From positions 1-46,390 of the forward strand of contig JAWQRO010000251.1 in NCBI GenBank assembly GCA_033557835.1: 46,390 nucleotides of DNA, in the 5' to 3' direction. Shown here piece after piece: positions 1 to 12,422 of this stretch; position 1 is the stretch's first letter, and each line of letters starts with the position of its first letter. Source of the stretch: Helochares maculicollis (taxonomy: Eukaryota; Arthropoda; Insecta; Coleoptera; Hydrophilidae). Position numbers and translations under genes: made by a program. A model generated the notes under the pieces. It saw nothing but the letters and a program-made list of their open reading frames with translations, searched no databases and was not told the DNA's origin.

Positions 1-203
1 GTTTTAGATCTTGTAAAGGAATTGTTGCTACATGATTTGCTTCTGAAACAAATGTCGCGACCATGTGTCGGTTATTTTCTGGTTATAAATAAATCCACTA
101 CTCACTATCACTTACGATACCATCTACGTTTTTAGAGTTTCCTGCGTTGAATCGCTATAGAGTTTTTTGACTGCAGTTTAACATAACTCGTTTTTGTTCG
201 AGG
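1..203 (-). mobile_element. Mariner type A fragment, left arm of a 203-bp inverted repeat
   Basis: This stretch is the reverse complement of 716-918 with only three mismatches that I count by eye. It is an antisense piece of a mariner transposase: on the reverse strand the stretch resembles the region after the first catalytic Asp, and it is clearly homologous to the better-preserved copy at 11365-11598, which carries GDELWLCLNEP. Stops break the frame, so it is dead. It is cut off by the window start, and the partner arm suggests about 75 bp more of it lies to the left. Confidence 0.7.
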
Positions 204-473
204 TCCATCGGGAAACTAATTTTTTTTGTTTGAGGGCTATGCTCAAACAACCTTTTCCGCTAGAATCATCTAAAGGTATGTTGAAGCCTAGACGCTTTCT
301 CATTGATGTGCAGCTTGAAGCGGTTCTGGTCTGATTCCGCATGTTTTCGGACTGTCAGCTACCATTTAAACGTCTAAATATTGATCAGTCGTTCTGAAGA
401 ATTGTGGTCCATCGACGATGTCAAGCAGTACTTTATTGCCATGTTTCGTTAGGTACGACCTAAACAACAGATA

Positions 474-1963
474 CCGGATGCGCAAGTTTAAAATATCGTT
501 TTTTTTTCATGAAAAATACTTAATTATTTAAAAACAATGTGAAATATTTTTATTCAAAATATTGGCTCTTACTTTTTACACATTTTATCCATCTCTCGGG
601 CAAATTATGGATACCATTCCAAAATAAAGCTTCAACTTTCATTGATATCCATTCATTGAGCCATTTTTTACATCCTCGAAAGTCTTGAAGTGTTGCTCAG
701 CTAGTGCGTGTCCCACCTCGAACAAAAACGAGTTATGTTAAACTGCAGTCAAAAAACTCTATAGCGATTCAACGCAGCAAACTCTAAAAACGTAGATGGT
801 ATCGTAAGTGGTAGTGAGTAGTGGATTTATTTATAACCAGAAAATAACCGACACATGGTCGCGACATTTGTTTCAGAAGCAGATCATGTAGCAACAATTC
901 CTTTACAAGATCTAAAACCAGTTCATGTTGATTGGTATGCAATCATTTGTTGTCCACAAGTAATTGCTAAGCTTCGAAAAATCAACTCAACCCGATGAGA
1001 AGAGGTGATAATTAGAAGGTGCCAGGTCTAGTGAATAAGGCGGGTGGGGTAGGAGTTCCCAACCAAGCGAAGAAATCGTTTCTTTGACCACTTTGGCTGA
1101 ATGTGAAGGAACGTTGTCATGCTGCAGAATGCCTTTGCCGTGTCTTCGAGCCCCTTTTGGTCGTTTTTTCGATCAATGCGTGGCTTAAATTGATCATTTG
1201 TTGTCGGTAGCGGATGGTATTAACTGTTTCGCCGGGATTGAGGAGCTGGTAGTACACTACTCCCTTCTGATTCCACCACACAAACAGCATTATCGTCTTC
1301 TTAAAATGGTCCGGTTTTGTACTCGATGTTGATCGTTGTCCTGGCGTTACCCACGGCTCCTTGCGTTTGGGATTCACAAAATATATCCATTTTTCATCGC
1401 CAGTTACAACCCGATGCAAAAACCCTTTCTTTGGTGGCATAAATGCAGCATTTCGCACACAGTTTTTCGTCTTTTCATCTGTCGTTCATCTTTGCCATGG
1501 CTCTCACGCGATCGAAATTGGCTTGCCGAGTGACATTCAACTGCTCCGCCATCATTTGTTGTGTTTGTGCATTGTCTTCGTCCAATAATTCTTGTAATTC
1601 GTCGTTTTCAAACTTTTTTGGTCAATTTTCACGTTCTTTTGAAACGTTGAAACCAGCTTTCAGAAGTCTTGACAGTTGGAGTAATATCGCCGTAAGAATT
1701 CGATAACTATCCTATGTGTTTTTCTTTTGATTGAATAAGAAAATCATTACATGCCGCAAATGCTCTTTACTTGGTTCAAAATTCGACATGTTTAACACGA
1801 AAAAGAAGTATGCTACTAACTCGTAAACAACTAAACGAATAGAATGCTTTGCAGTGTTTGGAGATTTACACAAGCAATGGCGCTTTGGGTCCCAAAGGTT
1901 ACTTCATATATTTCATGCGCCATCTCTTGACAACAAAACGACATTTTAAACTTGCGCACCTGG
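474..1963 (-). mobile_element. Mariner type B copy 1, both terminal repeats and TA target sites, disrupted
   Basis: A DD34D mariner relic read on the minus strand. Both ends are visible: CCGGATGCGCAAGTTTAAAA at 474 and its inverted partner ending at 1963, with TA immediately outside both ends. The longest open piece (1117-1458) contains VVTGDEKWIYF with the first catalytic Asp, then VWWNQKGVVYYQLLNPGETV. Reading on through frame breaks, the second Asp is present as QHDN, and 34 residues later the third catalytic position is Asn (SNYH) instead of Asp. The N-terminal helix-turn-helix part lies at about 1460-1790 and is frameshifted. A 277-bp piece of mariner A sits inside at 716-992; without it the element is about 1.2 kb, close to the normal mariner length. 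It cannot encode active transposase. Confidence 0.88.
716..992 (+). mobile_element. Internal mariner type A patch inserted inside mariner B
   Basis: In the other B copies the sequence runs GTCCCATCGATGAG without interruption; here it breaks after GTCCCA and resumes at CGATGAG around 993. The insert is an internal transposase fragment of type A, ending with codons that read HVDWYAIICCPQVIAKLRK. No terminal inverted repeat of type A and no target duplication are visible at its edges. Its first 203 bp form the right arm of the inverted repeat with 1-203. Confidence 0.72.
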
Positions 1964-3304
1964 TATTATTTTGTAAGTAATATCAAGTTGAGATTATGTA
2001 GTGGTTCTTTGTAAACATGATCAAGAGCTTGTAATATGGCCAAAAACATCGCGCAACAGATATTCTTGCGTTTGTTCCAGAGATTTTTCGATATCAGCAG
2101 TCGATGGTTGAATGTTGGTTGCGGAAACCAAACTAGTTTGCAGGCATAAGTTAGTATTTGTCATTTATTGGTTTGGACCGCTTTAATGTTAGTTTTTCAA
2201 ACAATTTAGACATGGCAAAGTTCCTATTGGTCGATATGATTCCACTTCTGTGTGATTTGTTTCTCTAGTTCTGGTATTATTATAATTTCAGAGACTTTTC
2301 ATGTGTCTGGTATATATGGGTAAGATGGAATCATATATTGATGGGATTTGTCGGTTTGACCAAAGCCTTTTTATGTATTTTTTTTTAGAATCATACCTGT
2401 AAGTTGACCAAACCGCGGTGCTATCTTCGAGCCAAGGTTTTTTCTGAAATTTCTTTTGTACTGACAAGGGGAATCTTGTCTTCGTAGCCATTTATTTTGA
2501 ATTCAGGGAGTTCTTCGGCTTCTGGATTGTGTTGGAAGTCATATTCAAAATAGTATATGAATGTTACATCTTTTTAGTGGTGGTAACTAAATTGATGGTC
2601 TTTTCAGGTACTTTGTAGCTTTCAAGAGGGAGTGTTCTGAGCTGTTATTTACGGCAAATCCGAATAGGAAATTATTGATAGAGATTTTAATTTCTATAAT
2701 ATTTTCTATGTATAGGCGAGTCAGTCTGTTTAGTTATGTTTTGCGTTGAGACGCTAGTGTGCATTGTCATTGTTTGCGTAGTTTTTGCTCTCCAATAATC
2801 ATAATTCTAATTTCTTTCGAATACCGTGTCCAGTATAACCGTTGTGAAGAGGAACACTTCTTGTTCTAGTTGATCAGCTGTTTGTAATGGCACTCGTAGA
2901 CTGATGTTTTGTCTTAGGAGAACGTTCAAGTACCCCACTTCGTTTGTTTATTTATAAGTGTGGGGCTAGATGGATGATCATTAATCTGGTCTCGAAATAT
3001 CAGGTAAATTGGAGAGTGATCAGTATTTTCTATTTTTTGCAGCTTGCTTAACCATTTTATGGCGCAGAAGTAGATGGTATGTGGTACCTTATTAAAGTCC
3101 GTGCATCAATATGTCAATTTTCAAATGGCACTGAAGTCTCAACCATATGCACTTATCACATGTAGTAATTTCTCAATGAAGTCCAATTTTGCATTATTTC
3201 AAATCTTTATTTTCCATAATTAGGTTGTGCACAGCATCAATGTTCTCCTGGGTAACTGCGGTTTTTGTTGGATTTGTTTTTAGATCATCGCAAAGATTAG
3301 TCTC
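1964..3304. other. No gene seen; AT-rich intron or intergenic DNA
   Basis: Only short open frames without recognisable domains. The minus-strand frame at 2288-2491 could be a scrap of an old transposable element because it continues upstream with stop-free protein-like sequence in other frames, but I cannot name a family. Confidence 0.5.
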
Positions 3305-3600
3305 TTCTCTGAATTGTTGACTGGTGTGGTTTTTCATTGTCAAAAACAAAAATCAACTTGGCGAGGCATTCTTGTTCAGATCATTTTCGTCTGAGAATGG
3401 TATAAAATTATTGGTCGAAAATGTACTCGATTTAATTCTATATTCCAAAGATCACTGAAATTTTATAATTCGTGAAAGTTAAACAACTATAAGTATCGCA
3501 CAAAATCTTTGAATTTAAGCTAACCATCTGCCTAATTTTTTTAATGATGATATTTTACTAAGAGCGCCCTCTATATTCCAATATGCAAAACATAAACATT
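3305..3600 (-). mobile_element. Mariner type A 5' end fragment
   Basis: This stretch aligns by eye with the 5' (right-hand) ends of the type A copies near 12000 and 37600. Shared landmarks are AACTTGGCGAGGC-like sequence, then GAAAATGTWCTCGA, then ACAACTATAAGTATCG and a terminal GCGCCCTC followed by AACATAAACAT. It corresponds to the 5' untranslated end plus the first codons of the transposase, on the minus strand. No catalytic region remains. Confidence 0.6.
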
Positions 3601-6256
3601 GGTCAAAAACCCTTATAATAATCAAGCTACGGACATACCTGTTAAAAGGCACATGAGATTAACTGGCTATTTTCTTGTGTAAATATAATAATAAAAGTGG
3701 AAGGCACGACTAATGTGCGACATTATGGAAAAGTGCAATAATAGCGCAAGTATTAAGATATAGAAACAACAAAATGAGGATATTAGAAACGAATTAATTT
3801 GATTGCTGCCGTGGAAATCGAATTTGTTGGAACAAGGACATGCTATAAACATAGCAGTTGCTTAAAAAGTTTAAACTATAGGAGATGTATCTCGATAACT
3901 GAACATAAGACATTGATAAAGGAAAATTCAAAGGTAACGAGAAGAATTTGGAAGCATGATGGAGACAAAAAGCAAAGAAAACTGCTTCTTCTCTTTAAAG
4001 CCATGCTGCCAAAGTTGGATTGCTATTAGATTTTATGACGATTTCATATATTTTTTTCACAGAATTTAGTCAACATTTTCCTCATTTTGTATGATCTTAT
4101 CGTCATACTTCATTTATTTTGTAGATCATATTTTCTAGGTCTTCCCTTACTTCCTCTAGTACTTCTTTTGTACTGATATTTTCTTTGTTATGATTTTTTG
4201 TTTCATTCTAATTATTTGGCCATGTTCAATAAAGTGTCTTCTTTTTCAAATTTATTTGTATTTCTTTATATCCATTTTGGTTTTTCCTGCAATTTTTATG
4301 ATACTACTAGAAAGTTAGTAGCTTAAATATAAGCTTGTTGGCATTTAAGTATTGTATACTGTTAATGAAAACATAAATGAAATTTTATAAAATCTAATTT
4401 GATGCACATATAATTTTGTTTAATAATTTACATTATACAATTTGAAAGTAATAAAAAATAAACACAAATCATATATGTCGTAACGCTAGTTTGATGTTTT
4501 AGAACAAATACATTTTTGCTCAATTTGAACTGTGCTTTTCGGATCTATACCGAGAAAACATGAGATTAATGCGTGCATGTTTCATCTAATAAAAAATCAT
4601 ACTTGGGTGTGTACTGTATAAAAAAACCAATCAAGCAAACCGGAAAAATCTAAGGATTTTGGTTTAAAACATTTTTTGCATATCAATGTCGGCTACCCAA
4701 AGGCTTCATTTTTACACTTGTTTCCAAACGCTTAATATTTTGGTTGGTAAAATGCAATTTAAAGATTAAAGAGCTTAACCACTTTGGCACCTAAGTGAAA
4801 CGAGTTGTGATTTTACTTGTACATACAACTTATTGCCAAACAAAATTGCAGAAAAATTGATTGTATTTTGTATCCACTTTTTTACGTAAAATGCATTTTG
4901 ATATGAGAAATGGAAGCGGTGTAAGCCCCTTTACAGGTGCCTCAGATGTCCCATAGGTTAATTAATCAAAATAATAAAATGCTCATTGAAATAATTTGCG
5001 TCAGCAATCACTTAAAACTCTTCTCAGTTTATTATAGAAGTCCATAGAGGAAATATCATCTATTAAAAAAATCATAAACTTACATGTGGATGAACAGACA
5101 CAAACCTATATATTAACAGTAATTTCCTCCTTCATTGATTACAAGCTGTAACTTAAATTTTAAAAAACCTGAATAAAAAAAAGATTTAAGAGCTTTCATT
5201 AAAGCATTTTACTTTGAAAAATAGCATACTTTATAGATACCATATAAACATAGTAATAGACATGAAACATTTTTCTGTTTACCATTTTGCTTTGCAAAGG
5301 CTTAAAATTCATAATGCTTTTTGATAGTTTTCATAAAACATTGTTAATTCGATCCAAAGCTGTAAAAATTCTCCGAATCAAAATTAAAATTAGAATATTT
5401 CGACAACGTTTTTCTTTAATTTACGCTATGTCAATTTAAGAGAAATATTTTTTATGCATAGAGTTTACAATTCAATAACGTAAATAATTTACACAAAGAA
5501 GTTATTGAAATTGACTTTAGAATCATTTTTAGATAAAAAATTTTCAATATAATATACAATAAAAACATTTTTATTAGATTTAGTTTTACAACGTTATACC
5601 AATATCTAAGACTTTTCAATATTTAAGACTTAGCTTATTAGCAAATACAATTAAAGAAAAATATAGGTTTCATATTTGAAAGAAACTTTTTCAACATATC
5701 AAATTTCGTGATGTTCTTTAATTATTGCATAAGTACGTTGTTACAAGTTGCAAAAAATGATAGCTTTTATGTAAATGAATGAATAAAGTTGAAATTAACA
5801 TCCAGGTGCGTGATAGCATAGAGGCGTTCGTTAGTTTAAAATCGCAACTAAAACTAGTAACATCCTGAAACAAAAAACAATAAAGACACACTAGGAAGCC
5901 TTTGTTTAAGAGCTTTTACATTAAAAAATACCGTAGAACTACCATACATTCCTTAGGTGCAATGCAAACATAATAGACGAAACATGGACTAATCGTAATA
6001 ATAGCTGCAATATCCCCATGACATATTTATCTTTTCTTTTTTAGAGTCTTAAAATTATTATGACTTTAATAATTTTCACAAAATATTATTGAACCGTTGT
6101 TTAATTTTGAAACTTATTGAATAAAAAATTGAAACCACAACTTAAGTGAGGTATTAAATAGAACTAAGAACTAAAACTATGCCCATTTAATACAATCATT
6201 TTTATTGGCAAACTTTTTATGAATCAATATCGGAAATAATTTTCACAATACATTTA
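3601..6256. other. No gene seen; very AT-rich DNA with degenerate repeats
   Basis: Nothing resembling a conserved exon. The open frame at 3799-4029 shows no domain. From about 5165 onward the DNA holds copies of a diverged repeat that recurs near 5900 and 7950. Confidence 0.5.
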
Positions 6257-8240
6257 CTAAGTTGTCCAATAAGTTTTGCTGTTCGATAAGAAAAACACAA
6301 ATTTATGGTTTGAGATACTTTATTATTCAGTATACTCTTCCTGAACATCAATGTTCTTATTCCAACAAAATTCCAATTTATGAATTTCATCCTTGAAATG
6401 AGATTCTGGAGGGGCTGCAAACTACGCTTCGACATCTATTACAACCTCATCATTTGATAAAAACAGATGGATGTCGCTAGAGAATACTGTGAATGCTACA
6501 ACTATTCGAACTTTAATTCATGGATTTTAGCCATTGTCAAAATGCTCTTGTGACGCGGTGCATTGTCCTGATGAAAAAGAATTTTTTTCTTCAAACAGCG
6601 CCTGTTTGCAAGTAATTCATAATCAAAATTCTTTTCTCTTCCCAAAAAAACTAATGTGAACACTTTCTTGACCGCTTTCTGGACACGAAATCGATTCGAA
6701 GAACCAGGTTCACACTACTCTTTAGTCATTTTTGATTCAGGATCGTAATGATAGATCCAAATCTTATACATAGTGACGAATCGACGCACAAAATTCACTT
6801 AATCCTTTCAAAAACGCTCTAAATGTTGCTCAGAAGGTCGTATTCGAATGTGTTTTTATTTCATTGTTACAGAATGCGGCACACAGCTTTTCTGAAACCC
6901 AATACTTTAATCAGCAAATTGCTTACACTGCCTAATGAGATGCCCAGAACTTCTACTAAATCTCTTTCAGTTGCTGGACGATTTTTCATTACATCTTTTA
7001 TTTTTCTACGATTTCTGGTATTGTTGCTGTTATTAGACGTTCTTGGCGACGATCGTCTTTAAGGCTTGTACGGCCACGTTTAAATTCAACAATCAATCTT
7101 TTTACTGTACTTATTGAAGGTTAAGAGACCTTACACACTTTCAACATTCGTTGTAAAAAATACTGTAACACGTCGATACTAAATGGCTTGTAAACCAAGA
7201 ATGAATTAACAAATTGAAATGAAACTTCACATACGTTTATATGAAGAGTGTACCGACATCACAAAAATAATTTAGACGTGTAGTAACACCCTTTCTTATC
7301 GAACCGTATACTTATTGAGCAACCTAGAATTTAAAAGCATTATGGCTACTTTGCCATAATTTTTCTTAGGTAAAAGTTGTTAAAATTTAATAAACAAATG
7401 TATTTAAAGCAGATAGTTTTTCAATATAGTTAACAATAAAACCATTACTAAGAAATGTTGAAATATGTTCGGTTATATCTACCATAAACCTCACAGTTCT
7501 TATGCACGTCTCGTCAAATAATAAAGGTTTTTGCATGCATTTCTTAGTTGAAATAAACCATTTTGACCATGTTATCTGGTTGTCAGTCAGTTCATCTGTA
7601 TGTGAGCATTCCATCACACGTTGAGTTTTGTACTTATGTCATTAAGATTGTGTATGTCTGTGATAGCAGAAAAAATGATCTGTATTAACTTTGAATTAAA
7701 ATTAACAAAACGAAGAAAAATTGTAACTCTTAAAACGCTGTTTTAATTAAATTAATTATTATAGTAATAGAAATCGCTATATACTTATAGTAGGATTGGG
7801 TACTAATTTAAAATTAGTTGAAAGTTAATTGAAAAATCACAATCTTGTTTTCAACTATGGCTTGCATATGAATGAATGATTACAAAAGTATACATAAACA
7901 TTTATAGAAGTAGTGGCATAGAAGCCTTTGTTAACTCAAAACTTTAACATTCTGAAACGAAACAAAACAGACTTAGAACAGGACTAAAGTCTGTATTTAA
8001 GATTGTTACATTAAAAACAACATGCCTTACAATTACAATATTATATTTTATCAATATTATCAAAGCTATTAGGAATTTGAAGACTTTGAATATCAAATAG
8101 GTAAAGAGAAACATACTGAAGATATCACTTGCACCCAATGAAAGATAACTGTGTAAAAAGTAGATTTTGTGATTTATTAATCAATGTTTAAAACATAGTA
8201 TTATTGAGTCGATGCTAAACTAATGAAATATATTATAGAT
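5165..8240. repeat. Three diverged copies of a dispersed AT-rich repeat
   Basis: Blocks at about 5165-5360, 5770-6110 and 7890-8215 share the same order of short landmarks: GCATAGARGC then TTGTTA or TCGTTAG (last two blocks), CATYCTGAAACRAAA (last two), TTTAAGA followed by TTACATTAAA (all three), and a later ACATTGTTAATTCG-like segment. Mariner F (6257-7327) lies between blocks two and three. The blocks are strongly diverged, so boundaries are approximate. They may be pieces of one old transposable element or a decayed tandem duplication. Confidence 0.4.
6257..7327 (-). mobile_element. Mariner type F relic with both terminal inverted repeats
   Basis: The left end reads CTAAGTTGTCCAATAAGT and continues to GTTCGATAAGAAA; the right end, reverse-complemented, reads CTAGGTTGCTCAATAAGT and continues to GTTCGATAAGAAA, an imperfect terminal repeat of about 37 bp. 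Inside, the minus strand gives mariner transposase pieces in broken frames: a helix-turn-helix segment (RPATERDLVEVLGISLGSVS, near 6990-6930), the first catalytic region as IWIYHYDPESKM, and the second as ILFHQDNAPRHKSILTMAKI (near 6590-6530). The third catalytic region near 6500 is degraded. Multiple stops make it inactive. The left edge has TA outside; the right edge does not, which fits decay. Confidence 0.85.
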
Positions 8241-8965
8241 GTTTTTATGAAGTTGAGTTGGAATCTGTTCGAGAGATATTTACAACTTTGTACAAATACA
8301 TATACATTAAAAATTCTGATGCAAGCATCTGCAAAAAGCAAATATGTTATTGAGTAACTATATCAAAAAAATGATAAAGGTTTTGTTTATTCAAGAATTG
8401 CATGTTAGTATGTAATCATTTTTAAGACACCTATCTTGCTTATAAGTCAGATCTAATAATTGCCTGCAAATACAAACTTGATAGATATATTTGGTGTGAC
8501 TTCAAAAATACAATTTAATACAATCTATCAATCATAGAATAGAAGTACACACTTCATATGTGCAACACAACGTAAAATCGATAAGAAGAACACAGATAGT
8601 CATAAGAGTTATTTTTTGTAAGTTTTAATTTCGTAAAAGCTACTGTAAAGTTTTTCACGATAAAATGCTTACTTCGAATTTAAAATTTTAAGCAAACCTG
8701 AAATCAGTCCAAACAGCACCAACTAGCAAATCTTATTGTTAATAACTGCCAACTAAGCTCTCGACTCAATTTGGGTTGTACTAATTAGGGAATTAAGTTG
8801 TGCAAACGTGTTTAAGCGGTCGATTTCCATGCATTGTTTGGCAGACACACACTTTAGGATTATACGTGTTACTTTACGGTTTCCCTAAGTATTTGATATG
8901 CATCAACTAATCAAATCAATGCAATCCATTTATTCGCTAGTATCTGAGATTTATTCTTGTTTTAG
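7328..8965. other. No gene seen; AT-rich intron
   Basis: Probably intron 5' of the coding exon at 8966. The open frames at 7387-7617 and 7944-8138 on the minus strand show no domain and are likely chance. The third copy of the dispersed repeat lies at about 7890-8215. Confidence 0.5.
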
Positions 8966-9096
8966 TTAAATGCAGATGGTTATGGTTCTCACACCTCACC
9001 AACGCACCAAAGAACTGATCGCACGCCATTGATGCCTAAAGATCCCGAAGATGAATTTAGATGTATCGAAACAACTTTCTATCCAAAAAATGCGAA
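8966..9096 (+). CDS. OtopL: Alternative N-terminal coding exon of the otopetrin-like gene (probable)
   Basis: An open 131-bp block sits between a good acceptor (TGTTTTAG) and a consensus donor (GTAAGTA at 9097). It encodes 43 codons plus two bases and reads through GSHTSPTHQRTDRTPLMPKD and ends ETTFYPKNA-AA. The terminal phase (two bases) equals that of the start-codon exon at 17255-17427, so AA|G joins in frame to the exon at 30147, giving ...PKNAK-TSLF. The exon starts in phase 0, so further coding exons probably lie to the left of the window; an in-frame ATG at 9032 is the other possible start. The protein segment is polar and would be cytosolic N-terminus. Membership in this gene rests on strand, phase and position; it could belong to a different upstream gene, which I think less likely. 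Confidence 0.62.
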
Positions 9097-11209
9097 GTAA
9101 GTAAAATAATGGATTTTCTTACTCCTGGCATGTTTAATGTGGTAACAACGCATAAATTTAAGCCCAAGTTTACTTTTGACTGTTTTATATACTAATTCTT
9201 GATCGAGTAAAAGCTATTACGTTTCGTTGAATACGTATATATAACAGACGTGTATAACATATCGTATATGTAACAGTTATAAAACACGTTTTGTCAATAT
9301 GTAGTTCAAAGCGAGGATATTCGATACCTTTTGTAATAAACAAGAAATAAGTTGAAAAACTTGCACTTGTAACATACCTCGAGTTTATGAGCTATGAAAA
9401 ATAAACTACGTTACTTCGTTTTATGTAGCAAGTCGTTTCAAACTTTGAGTATCGATATAATTCAGCGATTACAACAATATCAAATAGAAAACTAGTTTAA
9501 AAATATAAAGCTTTTAAGGCGATGTGCCGAAGCAGGCGAGCCAAAAGAAATATCATAAGGGCGACGAACTATCATTTTTACCGTGAATACAAGATCAGTT
9601 ACCTGATAATTGAAGCTAATAGAGAGTGAAATTAAATGTGCCAGATAAATGAAACCCGCGGAACGTAAACGCTCCATGAGATATTCCTTTAAACGATGCC
9701 GTTAAATTGATCCCTGCTTGATTAGTTATATTAAAGTTTCAATGATAAAATAAATTATTTCTATTGTCGATTCAAGAAATGATGCGGTAAAAGTAATTGT
9801 TTTTAAATTGTTAATCCGCATTTCTAGCCGCATTAAAATTTACACCAGGCGTTAGGTTTGTTTATGAACATTATATGAAAATAAACAGTCAATTCTTCAG
9901 CGCAATAGAAACCGAGTGCATTCTCTCATGTAAAATGCAAAAGCTCTCTGAATAGAAACACTAAGATTTATTTTTAAAACTACGTGTACACTTGTCTCCA
10001 CACAAAGCTGAAGTAATTTAGACTCGTAGGGAAGAACAAAATATTTTATTCATCCACTTGCTCTTACAATATTCTATGGAGGTAAAACCTGCCTGGATAT
10101 GACCCACCAAATCCTTATATTCCTGGTTTTACTGCTCTAACCACTTCAATTCTTAGTTTGCCGCACGAAATAAATTTAAATATTTACAGCTTCATCGAAA
10201 TTAAAGTACAACTTTCGAACAGCAAAATCGAAATTATGATAAGTAGGTTTCATTGCATCATAGTAAGCTAATAAACCAGATTTATTCAAGACACCTATAA
10301 TCCATCGCTTCATACGACAAATCCCCAAATATTGACTGCTTGAATTTTCCTCTTTTTATCGCTTAAAGAAGGATAATCTTACAGCTTTTCGTGGTACACT
10401 CCGCAGACATTCGTTCAATTTTATATAATCTCAACGTTACATACATTTTGCATTTCATACGCTCTAGATGTTAGCGATTCTATATCTTCTATATTTCATA
10501 GTCTACATTATACGTGTACACACTCCATTATAAATCCATTCCACATCAGATATTTTACATTATTCATTACCTCACGCTCTTTTGTCGTTCATTAGCTTCC
10601 GGAGTGTTTCCGTCGTTGCCCGAAAAGTTCACTTCCGTTCAGGAAGCTTTGCATGGTTGGAAAAAATTGAATTTTAAGGCTCGACCACCTTGAGTACTTT
10701 GCTGGGCATAATTTTACTAACGAACTAATAAATGTACTGTAGCGGTTTAAATCGTGACCACTTGCAAGCTACCATAAAAGAGTATTTTGATCAACTTTTT
10801 CGTAGGTGCATTGTTAAGAATGAATTCTGTTGTCTCCAACACGTTATGAAATAGAATGTTATTTGTAACACTTGAGGTGTTATATAATAGTTTGCAGACA
10901 ATGTTTATTTATTTTCGAGCGTCCTGAAGGTTTATGCCTAGTTTAGATATTAAATTTAGATAGTTTAATGAATAGTAAAAACGAATAAAAAGTAGCGCGT
11001 TCCTAAGTATATGGATGCAACATTAAAAGCCTTCTATCATATGATTCTCACTATAAGACGAATAATTTCCGGCATTCTAATCTATAATCGGCTATATTTA
11101 ACGGATTGTCTCTTGTGCTGTAAACTCCATAGTAAGATAATTGTTTAATGCTTTACTTAAGAAATGTAGAGTCCTCGAATCATGGGGACTTAGGCTAGGA
11201 CTTCATGAA
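9097..11209. other. Intron without a gene; less AT-rich patch at about 9500-9900
   Basis: No coding exon recognised. The patch at roughly 9515-9900 has a more balanced base composition than its surroundings and few homopolymer runs, as intronic regulatory DNA often does. The minus-strand open frame inside it (9492-9677) has no recognisable domain. This is a composition-based impression only. Confidence 0.35.
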
Positions 11210-12110
11210 GGACGGTCTAACGATTCAACATTTTGACGCTCTAAAAATGTAATTATCACGCAAACTGTGTACGAACTTACATTGTCTTGGTGGAAAATAA
11301 TTCCCCGTATTGGGTTGAGTTTGCAATGTTTGGCGATTAATTGGGACAAACAATTGGTTGTACTTCAATCAGAATGAACTGTATTTCGATCTTGTAGATG
11401 AATTGTTGCTACATAACCTTCTTTTGAAACCACCATCTTTTTGGACACATTTCGAGAACGGATGACTTCTGTTGGATTTTCTTCATGTTGGAATACCTGA
11501 CCAGACGAATAACGTTTATTTTGTGGTTCATTTAAACAGAGCCACAATTCATCACCACTGACGATACTGTACACGTTCTTAGAGTTTCCTGCGTTCATTG
11601 TTTGCTGAGTTTTTTGGTATTAATTTACTCTAGCTCGTTTTTGTTCGAATGTCAAGAAGTGCGAAAATAAACGGGAAAGTAATTTTAACACACAACTCTT
11701 AATGAAAGATTTTTTAATTGAAGTTTTAGAAATTGTAAATGAGGACTCAATCTCACGATATGTCACAAGTCTATCTTCTATGGCGACGTTGCGCATAACT
11801 TCTATGTTTTCCGCTCTTTTTAATGGACCTGTTCTTTAGAACATTATTATGACTAGTCGGTTGAATTCCCCATACCTCTGAGAAATTGTTGACAGATGTA
11901 CTACATTGCCAAAAACAGAAACCAACACGGCGAGGTATCCTTGTTGAAATTTTTTTTTTGAAAATTGTTTAAAGTTATTGCTCGAAAATGTTCTCGAATT
12001 AATTCCATATTCCAAACAATTAGTGAACTAGCGCATTGAATGATGACATTTTATAAGTGACGCGGTCTATCTTCTTCTATACAGAACATAACAAACATCC
12101 CTCGGATGTC
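11210..12110 (-). mobile_element. Mariner type A copy, better preserved
   Basis: The minus-strand open piece at 11365-11598 (77 codons) contains VSGDELWLCLNEPQNKRYSS, matching the first catalytic block of mariner transposases (usually TGDE.W.Y..PE.K), followed by HEENPTEVIRSRNVSKKMVV and GYVATIHLQDRNTVHSD. Downstream (to about 11210) the second catalytic region is frameshifted. Upstream (11600-12110) lie the helix-turn-helix part and the 5' end, homologous to 3305-3600 and 37430-37800. The terminal inverted repeats could not be defined. Inactive: the frame is broken on both sides of the open piece. Confidence 0.8.
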
Positions 12111-12422
12111 TCTACAAAAGAAAAAAGTTTAATCTTCATTTACCTATTTGTCAATTCAATTATTGAGAAATCTGAAATCAAATTTAAACGTAGATTCTAA
12201 GAGGCTGCCGAATTTTGAGATCCCGAGAAATGAGTTGTTATAAAAACGTTTCGCTCTTTTATCACCTTTTCTGAAAGGCAAGTTCTAAAAAAATTCATTC
12301 CATACTCGATATTTACTCCAAGGAGATATTTTTCACTACTCTCAGTTCAGCGATTTGTCATTCTCTGTATGATGGATTTTAAATCTGGGAAAATATTTCT
12401 TTGTGCTTCATTTGTATAGTTG

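Noticed and set aside
3799..4029. 76-codon + strand frame
   Set aside because: No good start, no domain; likely chance in AT-rich DNA.
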